18,354 bases of DNA from Gammaproteobacteria bacterium (GCA_025350345.1 JANXYA010000371.1:1-18354); one strand, 5' to 3'. Positions 1-7,113 are shown, counted from the stretch's first letter. Notes: generated by a model from the sequence alone, not told the origin. Numbers and translations are program-made.

Positions 1-148
1 ATCCTCATCGACGCGCGTAAGGGCGTGCTGACGCAGACGCGCCGGCATAGCTTCCTGGTGAGCCTGGTCGGCATCTCGCGCATCGTGCTAGCGATCAACA
101 AGATGGACTTGGTCGAGTACTCGCGGCAGGCCTTCGATGTCATCGAAG
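1..148 (+). pseudogene. cysN: Diverged cysN fragment (GTPase domain piece) on the plus strand
   Basis: Frame 1 from base 1 reads as the middle of the CysN GTPase domain: [17 protein letters not shown], then an NKMD guanine-specificity motif and a tyrosine-phenylalanine segment ending near DVIED. It aligns with the CysN encoded on the opposite strand (132-687) over about 50 residues. I count roughly 15 differences in 50, so it is a homologue and not an exact copy. Homology stops at the palindrome centred on base 140; beyond it the frame reads only the antisense of the other copy. The fragment runs off the left edge of the window, so its upstream half cannot be judged. It could be a piece of another genome joined by misassembly, or a real second cysN broken by an inversion. 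Confidence 0.75.
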
Positions 149-687
149 ACCTTCTGATCGTAGCCGACGAGATCCATCTTGTTGACCGCCAGCACGACAT
201 TGCGGATGCCCAACAAGTGCGCAAGGTAGCTGTGCCGCCGGGTCTGGGTCAGCACGCCCTTGCGCGCGTCGATCAGGATCACCGCCAGATCCGCGGTCGA
301 GGCCCCGGTCACCATGTTGCGCGTGTATTGCTCGTGACCGGGCGTGTCGGCGACGATGAACTTGCGCCGCTCGGTGGTGAAGAATCGGTACGCGACGTCG
401 ATCGTGATGCCTTGTTCGCGCTCGGCGGCCAGCCCATCCACCAGCAGCGCAAAGTCTATATTCTGGCCCTGCGTGCCGACCCGCTTGCTGTCGGCCTCGA
501 GCGTGGCGAGCTGGTCCTCGAAGATGATATTCGTGTCGTACAGGAGCCGCCCGATCAGGGTCGACTTGCCGTCATCGACGCTGCCGCAGGTGATGAAGCG
601 CAACATCGACTTGTGCTGATGCTGGCGGAGGTAGGCGTCGATGTCCGTGGCAGCCAGTCCGGCAGCACGGTAGCGGCCGGCGCTCAA
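88..687 (-). CDS. cysN: Sulfate adenylyltransferase subunit 1 (CysN), N-terminal part, truncated at the junction
   Basis: CysN is the GTPase subunit of ATP sulfurylase, which drives formation of adenylyl sulfate (APS) from sulfate and ATP. Visible motifs are the P-loop GSVDDGKST (residues 35-43), the DTPGH switch II motif (114-118) and NKMD (169-172). The start is TTG at 687. It overlaps the cysD stop as TTGA and follows an AGGAGG ribosome site (695-700) at 7-nt spacing, which fits a coupled start. The nearest ATG (residue 28) begins only just before the conserved [15 protein letters not shown] segment. Homology ends near residue 185; residues 187-199 and the stop at 88 are read-through into the antisense of the plus-strand copy. 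The elongation-factor-like barrels and any CysC domain are missing. Whether the real gene is intact depends on whether the junction is genuine. Confidence 0.88.
   Translation of the reverse strand: MSAGRYRAAGLAATDIDAYLRQHQHKSMLRFITCGSVDDGKSTLIGRLLYDTNIIFEDQLATLEADSKRVGTQGQNIDFALLVDGLAAEREQGITIDVAYRFFTTERRKFIVADTPGHEQYTRNMVTGASTADLAVILIDARKGVLTQTRRHSYLAHLLGIRNVVLAVNKMDLVGYDQKVFDDIEGLPRVLDQVHLVDR
132..148. repeat. Palindrome at the junction of two inverted cysN copies
   Basis: The sequence CTTCGATG-T-CATCGAAG has 8-bp arms around a single central base. It lies at the equivalent codons of both cysN copies (the phenylalanine, aspartate, x, isoleucine, glutamate segment). It is exactly where homology to CysN stops in each direction, so it marks the point where the two tail-to-tail copies are joined. 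Confidence 0.8.
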
Positions 688-1580
688 AAATAGCCCTCCT
701 GCTTCTTCTTCTCCATGCTGGCCGACTGGTCATGGTCGATGGCGCGCCCCTGGCGCTCGGAAGTGCTCGTCAGCAGCATCTCGCGGATGATATCCGGGAG
801 CGTGGCCGCCTGGCTCAGCACCGCACCGGTGAGCGGATAGCAGCCGAGCGTACGGAAACGGATCGATTGCACCACCGGCTTTTCGCCGGGGCGCAGGGGC
901 AGGCGCTCGTCATCGACCATCAACAGCAGGCCATCGCGCACCACTGTCGGTCGCGGCGCGGCGAAATACAGCGGCGCGATCGCAATGCCCTGCAGGTGGA
1001 TGTACTGCCAGACATCCAGTTCCGTCCAGTTCGACAGCGGAAAGACGCGGATGCTCTCCCCGCGCGACTTCCTGGCGTTATACAGCCGCCACAATTCGGG
1101 TCGCTGGCGCTTCGGGTCCCAACGATGGTTGGCCGCGCGGAAACTGAAAATGCGCTCCTTGGCGCGGCTCTTCTCCTCATCGCGCCGCGCCCCGCCGAAG
1201 GCCGCATCGAAGCCGTGCAGATCGAGCGCCTGCTTCAATCCTTCGGTCTTCCACAGGTCGGTGTGCAGCGAACCGTGCTCGATGGGATTGATGCCGCGCG
1301 CCTTCGCTTCGGGGTTCTGGTGCACGAGCAGCTGCATGCCTGACTGTGCGGCCATGCGGTCGCGCAGCGCGTACATATCGCGGAATTTCCAGGTCGTGTC
1401 GATGTGCAGGAGCGGGAAGGGGGGCGCCGAGGGGTGAAAGGCCTTGCGCGCCAGATGCAGCATGACCGCGGAGTCCTTGCCGGCCGAGAACAGCAGCACC
1501 GGCTTCTCGGCCTCCGCGACGACTTCACGGAAGATATGGATGCTTTCTGCCTCTAGCCTCTGAAGGTGCGTCAGCTGCAT
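684..1580 (-). CDS. cysD: Sulfate adenylyltransferase subunit 2 (CysD)
   Basis: CysD is the catalytic subunit of ATP sulfurylase. It makes APS from ATP and sulfate in the cytoplasm together with CysN. The product is 298 residues, close to the usual 300 or so. It begins with the typical segment [18 protein letters not shown], followed by the PP-loop FSAGKDS (about residues 31-37), then [10 protein letters not shown], the [15 protein letters not shown] segment and the C-terminal [10 protein letters not shown] segment. The frame is open upstream to 1655, but ATG at 1580 matches the family N-terminus and overlaps the cysH stop by one base (TAATG), indicating translational coupling. It is the middle gene of a cysH-cysD-cysN operon. 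Confidence 0.95.
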   Translation of the reverse strand: MQLTHLQRLEAESIHIFREVVAEAEKPVLLFSAGKDSAVMLHLARKAFHPSAPPFPLLHIDTTWKFRDMYALRDRMAAQSGMQLLVHQNPEAKARGINPIEHGSLHTDLWKTEGLKQALDLHGFDAAFGGARRDEEKSRAKERIFSFRAANHRWDPKRQRPELWRLYNARKSRGESIRVFPLSNWTELDVWQYIHLQGIAIAPLYFAAPRPTVVRDGLLLMVDDERLPLRPGEKPVVQSIRFRTLGCYPLTGAVLSQAATLPDIIREMLLTSTSERQGRAIDHDQSASMEKKKQEGYF

Positions 1581-2317
1581 TACAAATCGCTGATAGAGCC
1601 CGGTAACTTCCGTGGCTGCAGCCCGCACTCCCGTGATTCCGGACTCTCCCACCACCAGCGGCCCGCGCGGCTGTCCTGCCCCGGCTCAATGGCGCGGGTG
1701 CAGGGCGCGCAACCGATGCTGGGATAGCCCACATCGTGCATCGGGTTGTAAGGCAGACGCCTGGCGCGAATATACGTCCAGACCTCATCGCTGGTCCACA
1801 GCAACAGGGGGCTGATTTTCTGCATACCGAAGCGTGCATCGAATTCGCTTGGCTGGGCAAGCGCGCGTGCGGAGGACTGCTCCTGCCGCACTCCGGTCAC
1901 CCAGGCGCCATACCCGGCGATGGCCCGCTTGAACGGCTCGAGCTTGCGGATGCTGCAACAGGCCTGGCGCTCAGCCAGACCGCGGTAGAAACCATTCACG
2001 CCGTGATCGGCGACATAGTTCTGGATGGTCTGGGACTGCGGGTAGACGACGCGGATGCGACGTCCGTAGTGGCGTTCAATCCGCTCGAGCAGCTCGAGGG
2101 TGGCCTCGGGGAGGCGGCCCGTGTCGACCGTGAAGACGTCGATTTGCGGTGCGTGCTGGAAGATGAGATCGGTCAGCACGAGGGATTCGGAGCCCAGGCT
2201 GGTGGCGTACACGACCCGGCCATAGTCGAGCACCGCGCCCTGCAGGAATTGCGCGGTGGCCCTGACTTTCTGTGCCAGGGCACTGTCCAGCTCATCGGCG
2301 GCGGCCACGGTGGTCAT
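1580..2317 (-). CDS. cysH: APS reductase, assimilatory, [4Fe-4S] type (CysH)
   Basis: The enzyme reduces adenylyl sulfate to sulfite with a thiol donor such as thioredoxin. The 245-residue product carries the PP-loop-like segment SLGSES and DTGRLPEAT. It has two cysteine pairs, C120-C121 and C203/C206 (CAPC), which bind a [4Fe-4S] cluster, and a C-terminal catalytic cysteine C231 in RECGL. The cluster cysteines separate APS reductases from the cluster-free PAPS reductases of enteric bacteria, so no separate CysC kinase is needed for this route. The start is ATG at 2317 ([10 protein letters not shown]) with AGGGG about 12 nt upstream. The frame is open further upstream, but that stretch is the antisense of ndh. 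Confidence 0.94.
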   Translation of the reverse strand: MTTVAAADELDSALAQKVRATAQFLQGAVLDYGRVVYATSLGSESLVLTDLIFQHAPQIDVFTVDTGRLPEATLELLERIERHYGRRIRVVYPQSQTIQNYVADHGVNGFYRGLAERQACCSIRKLEPFKRAIAGYGAWVTGVRQEQSSARALAQPSEFDARFGMQKISPLLLWTSDEVWTYIRARRLPYNPMHDVGYPSIGCAPCTRAIEPGQDSRAGRWWWESPESRECGLQPRKLPGSISDL

Positions 2318-2341
2318 GCGATGGATTGTCCCCTGAAGAAA

Positions 2342-2359
2342 CATAACATTGTTGTTATG
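2342..2359. promoter_or_regulatory. Candidate operator between cysH and ndh
   Basis: An inverted repeat CATAAC-ATTGTT-GTTATG lies in the cysH/ndh divergent gap, 24 bp before the cysH start. It is AT-rich against a GC-rich background, so it may also contain -10 sequence. The symmetric ATAAC/GTTAT half-sites suggest a dimeric regulator. A sulfur regulator such as CysB is a natural guess from context, but I cannot assign the site to a family. The upstream alternative ATG of ndh (2357) would lie inside it. Confidence 0.45.
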
Positions 2360-2428
2360 AGTAACGGGGGGTGCACCGCCCGGCCTGCAGCTGGCGGGCA
2401 TAACGACGATCACGGACAATCCCGGCCC

Positions 2429-3745
2429 GTGAAAAGGACGCAGATCGTGGTCGTGGGAGGGGGCGCGGCGGGGCTGGAACTGGTCACACGGCTCGGCGCG
2501 AAATATGGCCATGAGCGCCACAGCATCACGCTCGTCGAGAGGTATCCGACGCACATCTGGAAGCCGCTCCTGCACGAGGTCGCGGCCGGATCGCTCGACG
2601 CCAACCTCGATGAGGTCGGCTACCGCAGCCATTGCCATCGCTGGGGCTATCACTTCTTTCTCGGGTCTATCGAAGGCATAGACCGGGCCGCCCGGCAGAT
2701 CGTCGTGGCACCGCTCCTGGACGTGGACGGGCGCGAGCTGATCGGCCGCCATCGCATCGCCTACGACTATCTGGTGATTGCGATCGGTTCAGTGACCAAC
2801 GATTTTGGCACGCCGGGCGCGTCGCAGAACTGCCTGTTCCTGGACAGCCGCGCCGATGCGGATCGTTTTCGCGACCGGTTGCTCAATCAATGCCTGCGCG
2901 TGTCGCGTGCCCTGAGCGAGAACCCGGCGGCCGAGGAGTCGGTCCGCGTCGCCATCGTCGGCGGTGGAGCGACCGGCGTGGAGCTCGCCGCCGAGCTGTA
3001 CAACGCGGCCTCAGCCCTGCATTACTACGGCCTCGAGGACTTTGACGAGAGTCGCCTGAAGGTCAGCCTCCTCGAGGCTGGTCCGCGGATACTGCCCGCC
3101 TTGCCTGAGAAACTGGCCGAGGCCGCCCGCGAGGAACTGGAAGCGCTCGGGGTGAGTGTCCAGACCAGCGTGCGGGTGACGGGCGTCACGCCTGAGGCGA
3201 TCCAGACCCAATCCGGAGCCGAGATCGTGGCGGACCTGAAGGTCTGGGCGGCCGGCGTGCGCGGTCCGGATATCCTTTGCGATCCGAAGATGGGTGAGCT
3301 GGAGGCGACTTCAAGCTGCCAGCTCCTCGTGCGGCCAACGCTGCAGGTGACGCGCGATGATGCCATCTTCGCGATCGGCGACTGCTGCTCCTGCACCCTG
3401 CCAGGGCAGAAGCGCCCGGTGCCGCCGCGCGCCCAGGTCGCCCACCAGATGGCTTCCGCCACCTACCACAATCTGGTGCGCCTGATGCGGGGCCAGGCGC
3501 CGCGGGACTTCATCTACCGGGACCACGGCTCGCTCGTCTCGCTGAGCCGCTTCTCGACGGTCGGGAGCCTCATGGGGAACCTGATTGGGGGGCGCATGGC
3601 GATCGAGGGACGCATCGCGCGCTTCGTCTACATGTCGCTGTACCGCATGCACCTGTTCGCCATCCACGGCACGCTCCGCGGCATCGCGCTCATTCTCATC
3701 GGGCACGTCTCGCGGATACTGCGTCCGCGGCTCAAGCTGCACTAG
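2429..3745 (+). CDS. ndh: Type II NADH:quinone oxidoreductase (NDH-2)
   Basis: This single-subunit flavoprotein passes electrons from NADH to quinone at the inner membrane face without pumping protons. The 438-residue product has an FAD-binding VVVGGGAAGLE at residues 7-17, ITLVERYPTHIWKPLLHEVAAGSLD, and an NAD-binding AIVGGGATGVELAAE at 175-189. It also has a FAIGDCC flavin segment, the quinone-site AQVAHQ (335-340) and an amphipathic, basic C-terminus typical of the membrane anchor. I chose GTG at 2429 because it puts about eight residues before the flavin motif, as in E. coli Ndh. An ATG at 2357 would add 24 low-quality residues and fall in the candidate operator. Neither start has a strong ribosome site. 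It is transcribed divergently from cysH. Confidence 0.93.
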   Translation: MKRTQIVVVGGGAAGLELVTRLGAKYGHERHSITLVERYPTHIWKPLLHEVAAGSLDANLDEVGYRSHCHRWGYHFFLGSIEGIDRAARQIVVAPLLDVDGRELIGRHRIAYDYLVIAIGSVTNDFGTPGASQNCLFLDSRADADRFRDRLLNQCLRVSRALSENPAAEESVRVAIVGGGATGVELAAELYNAASALHYYGLEDFDESRLKVSLLEAGPRILPALPEKLAEAAREELEALGVSVQTSVRVTGVTPEAIQTQSGAEIVADLKVWAAGVRGPDILCDPKMGELEATSSCQLLVRPTLQVTRDDAIFAIGDCCSCTLPGQKRPVPPRAQVAHQMASATYHNLVRLMRGQAPRDFIYRDHGSLVSLSRFSTVGSLMGNLIGGRMAIEGRIARFVYMSLYRMHLFAIHGTLRGIALILIGHVSRILRPRLKLH

Positions 3746-3761
3746 CGCTCGTTGCAGCGCT
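3744..3761. terminator. Weak hairpin in the ndh / membrane-gene convergent gap
   Basis: The 52-bp convergent gap holds AGCGCT-CGTTGC-AGCGCT, a 6-bp-arm hairpin beginning in the ndh stop codon. No T-run follows on either strand, so it is at best a poor intrinsic terminator. A second palindrome, GCCAATTGGC, lies at 3768-3777. Confidence 0.25.
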
Positions 3762-3797
3762 GATTGCGCCAATTGGCCGCTCGCACGCACACACAAA

Positions 3798-4289
3798 TTA
3801 GAGCCCGAGGAAATAGACCGGGGCCATTGCGGCCAGCGCCGCGCCAATCTGCAGCGCCAGGACATAGAGGGTCTGCCGAGGCACGCGCGGGAGCCATCGG
3901 ATCAAGAAGTAAGCCAGTATCGGCAGCTGTCCGACCATTAGCAGTTGCCAAATGTGGGCAACGGCCCCTTCATCGGTGTCGCGGACCACGCCGGAGGAGG
4001 CGGCGATGCTACCGAGTAGAACCGCCAGGGCGGTTACCGACATCGCCATCGGTACAAAGGCGCTGGGTTTTGTGCTCAATGAAAGAACTGAATTTGGGAA
4101 ATGATTCATGATTACTCCCATTGTTGCCTCCGGCACGAGGTGTACGCGAAGCGCCGCGCATAGCACGTTGACAACAGCGCGGAATCCACCAGAGCTGTCA
4201 TGCAGCAGCGCTTCAAACTCTTCGCCATAACGCTCTTGCCAATCACGCGGGTAGAGGCGCACGAGCCAACGAGCGAGTCTGGGAGTCAT
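3798..4289 (-). CDS. Small membrane protein with RLYPRDW-type N-terminus, PadR partner
   Basis: The 163-residue product begins with a short conserved-looking segment, RLVRLYPRDWQERYGEEFEALL (residues 8-29). From memory this occurs at the N-terminus of membrane proteins encoded next to PadR regulators. Three hydrophobic segments follow, roughly residues 81-100, 115-130 and 140-162. The start overlaps the padR stop as ATGA (4286-4289), so the two are translated together. Its role is unknown: it may be the target of the regulator or a sensor for it. No enzymatic motif was seen. Confidence 0.75.
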   Translation of the reverse strand: MTPRLARWLVRLYPRDWQERYGEEFEALLHDSSGGFRAVVNVLCAALRVHLVPEATMGVIMNHFPNSVLSLSTKPSAFVPMAMSVTALAVLLGSIAASSGVVRDTDEGAVAHIWQLLMVGQLPILAYFLIRWLPRVPRQTLYVLALQIGAALAAMAPVYFLGL

Positions 4290-4627
4290 GCCAACTCCAA
4301 TCGCCTGATTCCGGCTTTCGCAATCCGGTGCAGAGTCGTCAATTTGGCGCGCAGCACACGAGCGCCCTGCGGGGTAATACGATAGGGTCGGCGGCGCTCT
4401 TCGGCCCGCAGGGGCACAATCCAGCCCTGTTGTTCCAGGCGCGCAATTGCGCCGTAAAGCGTTCCAGGACCAAGCCGTGTACCACTCAGGGCGGCGATGT
4501 CCTCGACCATCGCGTGTCCATGCTTGGGGCCACTGGCCAAGCTCGCCAGTATCAGCAGAGGGGGATCGGAATAGTACCCCAGTTGATCAGCCTCACGGGC
4601 CGTTACTACGTGATGCGTACTTCGCAT
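4286..4627 (-). CDS. PadR-family transcriptional regulator
   Basis: The 113-residue protein is a single winged-helix domain of the PadR family. Signature stretches are ILASLASGPKHGHAMVEDI, GPGTLYGAIARLEQQGWI and the wing RRRPYRITPQGARVL. It lacks the C-terminal helical domain of longer PadR proteins, so it belongs to the short class, which usually represses its own operon. The start ATG at 4627 has no ribosome site upstream. It lies 6 nt after a good -10 element and inside a palindrome, which suggests a leaderless, self-repressed mRNA. The gene is ATGA-coupled to the downstream membrane protein. Confidence 0.88.
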   Translation of the reverse strand: MRSTHHVVTAREADQLGYYSDPPLLILASLASGPKHGHAMVEDIAALSGTRLGPGTLYGAIARLEQQGWIVPLRAEERRRPYRITPQGARVLRAKLTTLHRIAKAGIRRLELA

Positions 4628-4633
4628 GACGTA
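4607..4633. promoter_or_regulatory. Candidate PadR autoregulatory operator over the padR start codon
   Basis: The plus strand reads TACGTGATGCG-TACTT-CGCATGACGTA. The 11-bp arms match at 10 of 11 positions around a 5-bp spacer. The palindrome covers the padR ATG (4625-4627) and abuts the predicted -10 element, an ideal position for a repressor to block initiation. Its ATGCG/CGCAT cores differ from the ATGT/ACAT cores of classical PadR sites, so assignment to this protein rests on position. Confidence 0.6.
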
Positions 4634-4662
4634 CTTATCTCATGGCCTGCCGTAAAAGGCAA
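4634..4662 (-). promoter_or_regulatory. padR promoter (-35 TTGCCT, -10 GATAAG)
   Basis: On the minus strand, TTGCCT (4657-4662) and GATAAG (4634-4639) are separated by exactly 17 bp. Each matches the sigma-70 consensus at 4 of 6 positions. Six bases after the -10 comes the A of the padR ATG, so the transcript would start at or next to the start codon. Confidence 0.55.
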
Positions 4663-4712
4663 TACGAGCCTCAATCCGCACGCTTCGTGCTTCGGGAAGG
4701 CTGCCGTGCGCC

Positions 4713-5162
4713 TCAGGATATTGCCGCAGCGCTCGCGGCGGATACCGCGGCGCGCAGCGCCAGCAGGTAGCTGTCGACACCAAAGCCGCTGATCTGGCCC
4801 TTGACGATGGCGGCGAATACGGACTGGTGACGGAAAGGCTCGCGCGCCTGCACGTTCGACATGTGCAGCTCCACCACCGGCACCGTGAGCATCGCCAGGG
4901 CATCGCGAATCGCATAGCTGTAGTGCGACCAGGCGCCGGCATTGATCAGCACGGCATCGGCGCCCTCCAGCTTGGCCCGGTGGATGCGCTCGCACATCGC
5001 GCCTTCGTCGTTGGTCTGGAAACTCTCCACCTGCACGCCCAGTTCCTTGCCGAGCGCTTCGAGCCGCGCGGTGATCTCCGCGAGCGTGGTCGTGCCGTAG
5101 AGCGCCGGCTCGCGCTTGCCGAACATATCCAGGTTGATGCCATTGAGCACGAGGATCTTCAT
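4713..5162 (-). CDS. aroQ: Type II 3-dehydroquinate dehydratase (AroQ)
   Basis: The enzyme converts 3-dehydroquinate to 3-dehydroshikimate, the third step of the shikimate pathway; type II enzymes are dodecamers. The product has 149 residues, the normal size. Residues matching the active site are N10, R18 and Y22 on the flexible lid (KREPALYG), N74 and H80 (NAGAWSH), E98 and H100 (ELHMSN), R107 and R111. Two family motifs deviate: the usual NGPNL reads NGINL, and HARE reads QARE. The start ATG at 5162 has an AAGGGCGG ribosome site that lies in the right arm of an inverted repeat. It follows the Ves/HutD gene by 61 bp on the same strand. Confidence 0.9.
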   Translation of the reverse strand: MKILVLNGINLDMFGKREPALYGTTTLAEITARLEALGKELGVQVESFQTNDEGAMCERIHRAKLEGADAVLINAGAWSHYSYAIRDALAMLTVPVVELHMSNVQAREPFRHQSVFAAIVKGQISGFGVDSYLLALRAAVSAASAAAIS

Positions 5163-5165
5163 CGT

Positions 5166-5204
5166 CCGCCCTTGTGTCGCTCGATCCCAAGTGTACAAGG
5201 GCGG
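5166..5204. promoter_or_regulatory. Inverted repeat in the aroQ leader, overlapping its ribosome site
   Basis: Perfect 10-bp arms, CCGCCCTTGT and ACAAGGGCGG, are separated by 19 bases, just upstream of the aroQ ATG (5160-5162). In the mRNA the 3' arm contains AAGGG, the likely Shine-Dalgarno sequence, so the stem could mask translation initiation. It could instead be an operator. No T-run follows, so a simple terminator is unlikely. Confidence 0.5.
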
Positions 5205-5223
5205 CACCCTGCCGGTCGACGAG

Positions 5224-5814
5224 TCAGGCAGAAAAGCCCAGCCACCAGGCGGGAGTTGCCGGATCAACACCATCCGGTGCGAAGCTGAAGGCCAGGTCGC
5301 GGGCCTCGCGAAACCAGAGCAGGGTGCCGGCTGGAACCGGCTCGCACCAGCCTGCTGGCGTACTCAAGGTGCCGGCGACACGCGCGTACAGGCCACGCTG
5401 TGGCAGTGGGGAGATCCACTCAACGCCCGGCGCGGCGCGCAGCATCTCACCCTCAGCGCCAGTGGCCATGAGATTCAGATCGCTCGTGGGACCGTCGATG
5501 GGAGTGCAATGAACCGGCACGCCCCCATCGAAGCGGAGCGGCTCCGTGTCGAGGGCAAGGCGGTGAGTGGCATCGTTGAGCCTGAGCAGGACCCCGGTTC
5601 CCTCGATGACGGTGATCCAGCGCTGCACGCCATGGAAGAGCGAGAAAGGGCCTGCGGACTCGATGGTGGCGAGGCTGATGCGCACTCGCCAGTGGAGCGG
5701 ATCGGGCCAGGTGAGCAGCTCGCGCGTCCAGCCGCCACCGTTCCGCCAGCGCTGCGGAGCGATGCTGCGGGCGCCAATCCGGGCCGGCGATGGCACGCTG
5801 CCGGAGCGATTCAT
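5224..5814 (-). CDS. Ves/HutD family protein
   Basis: The 196-residue protein matches the HutD/Ves family of bicupin-like proteins. It has the N-terminal WRNGGGWTREL (residues 23-33), RISLATIESAGPFSLFHGVQRW, a GTGVLL turn, and a GPTSDLNLM segment (about 109-117). HutD accompanies histidine-utilisation operons in other bacteria and Ves is a cold-related E. coli protein; the biochemical activity is not firmly known. No hut genes are present here. Its ATG overlaps the stop of the upstream MFS gene as ATGA (5811-5814), so the two are translationally coupled. Confidence 0.85.
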   Translation of the reverse strand: MNRSGSVPSPARIGARSIAPQRWRNGGGWTRELLTWPDPLHWRVRISLATIESAGPFSLFHGVQRWITVIEGTGVLLRLNDATHRLALDTEPLRFDGGVPVHCTPIDGPTSDLNLMATGAEGEMLRAAPGVEWISPLPQRGLYARVAGTLSTPAGWCEPVPAGTLLWFREARDLAFSFAPDGVDPATPAWWLGFSA

Positions 5815-7091
5815 GCGTCGTCCGGCTGGTCCGAGGAGTAGGGGGTCACCGCTTCAGCCTTCAGCGTCGGCAGCGTCTTCACGCTCCGGATGACGGGCAG
5901 GCCCCAGCCTGCGAGGGCCAGCAGCAATGAGCTCACGCCGGCAAACCCCAGTGTCACACGCAACCCGAAATGCTCACCCAGCCAGCCACCGAGCAAGGCG
6001 CCCGGCACCGCGGGCAGCAGGATCAGCCAGCGCATCGTGCTGGTCATGCGACCGAGCATGCGCCCTGGGGTGACGGACTGGCGCAGCGAGAGGAAGTTGA
6101 TGAAGATGAAGACGGCACCGACTCCGAACAGCAGCAGCATCAGCGCGTAGGCGGCGATGCCGATGGTGCCGAGCGGCGCGAGGGCGAGCAGCAGCCAGCC
6201 TGCCCCGCAGGTGCCAAAGCCCAGCACCAGTGTCGGCCCCGGTCCGATGCGGCGCGCGAGCCGGCTGCCGAGAGCGCTGGCCGCCACGGTACCGACCCCC
6301 AGGGCCACGTAGCTGAGGCCCACACCCCGTTCGCTCAGTCCCAGCTGGCGCGTCGCGAACAGGATCTGCACCACGGTGGCGGCCTGGTTGCACAGCTGCC
6401 ATGCGCCGACACAGCAGGCCATGGTCACCAGTAAGCGGTGGCTGCGCACGAAGTTCAGCCCATCGCGCAGTGCCGGCCAGAACGGGGCGTTGCTTGCACT
6501 CGGGGTCTCCTTGACCGCCACGCCGCGCAGGATCCAGGCCGAGGCCAGCAGCAGAGCAGCGTTCGCCAGCAGGGCGAGCGGTGCACCGGTGAGCTTGATC
6601 AGCGCTCCGGCCGCGCCCGGCCCCGAGACCTCGGCGGTCGATTGGGCCAGCGCGTTCTTGGCATGGGCCTCGATCAGGCGATCGCGGGGCACGATCTGGG
6701 TCAGCACGATCTGCGCGGCGCTGCCCGCGGTGGTGTTGACGGCGCCAATGGCGAAGCCCACCACGTAGAGCCAGGTCATGGACAGCCATCCGAACCACCA
6801 GGCGAGCGGCACGCTGGTCACGGCGCAGGCCACGGACAGTTCGCCGAGCACGTACACGGGCAGCTTGCGCAGGCGATCCAGCCATACGCCGGTGGGGAGG
6901 GAGAACAGCACGAACGGCACCAGCTCCATGGCGGTGAGCGCGCCCATTTGCGTCGGTGAGGCGTGCAGCAGCACGGCGGCAGTCAGCGGCAAGGCCAGGA
7001 TCGTCACCTGGCCGCCAAAGGAGGAGATCAGGATTGAAATCCACAGGCGCCGATAGACGGCATCGCGGAGCAGATCAGTAGAGGAGAGCAC
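5811..7091 (-). CDS. MFS transporter, EntS/MFS_3-like exporter type
   Basis: The predicted 426-residue protein has about twelve hydrophobic segments. The MFS loop motif appears as GVWLDRLRKLP after the second helix. The overall pattern (DLLRDAVYRRLWISILISSFG, later SLRQSVTPGRMLGRMTSTMRW) resembles the EntS/MFS_3 group, which exports siderophores, drugs or other small molecules. The substrate cannot be told from sequence. The frame is open up to an ATG at 7160, but that would overlap the upstream gene by 47 bp. GTG at 7091 places the N-terminus about 17 residues before the first helix and leaves a 22-bp gap. No strong ribosome site was seen for either. The stop overlaps the ves/hutD start. Confidence 0.85.
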   Translation of the reverse strand: MLSSTDLLRDAVYRRLWISILISSFGGQVTILALPLTAAVLLHASPTQMGALTAMELVPFVLFSLPTGVWLDRLRKLPVYVLGELSVACAVTSVPLAWWFGWLSMTWLYVVGFAIGAVNTTAGSAAQIVLTQIVPRDRLIEAHAKNALAQSTAEVSGPGAAGALIKLTGAPLALLANAALLLASAWILRGVAVKETPSASNAPFWPALRDGLNFVRSHRLLVTMACCVGAWQLCNQAATVVQILFATRQLGLSERGVGLSYVALGVGTVAASALGSRLARRIGPGPTLVLGFGTCGAGWLLLALAPLGTIGIAAYALMLLLFGVGAVFIFINFLSLRQSVTPGRMLGRMTSTMRWLILLPAVPGALLGGWLGEHFGLRVTLGFAGVSSLLLALAGWGLPVIRSVKTLPTLKAEAVTPYSSDQPDDA

Positions 7092-7113
7092 CAGGCGACT
7101 ACGAGGACGGGCG

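Noticed and set aside
25..693. 222-codon plus-strand frame as one complete protein
   Set aside because: Only its first 40 or so codons are CysN-like; after base 148 it reads the antisense of the other cysN copy.
1736..2428. Long in-frame upstream extension of the ndh reading frame
   Set aside because: It is the antisense of cysH and lacks family similarity; NDH-2 proteins begin only a few residues before the flavin motif.
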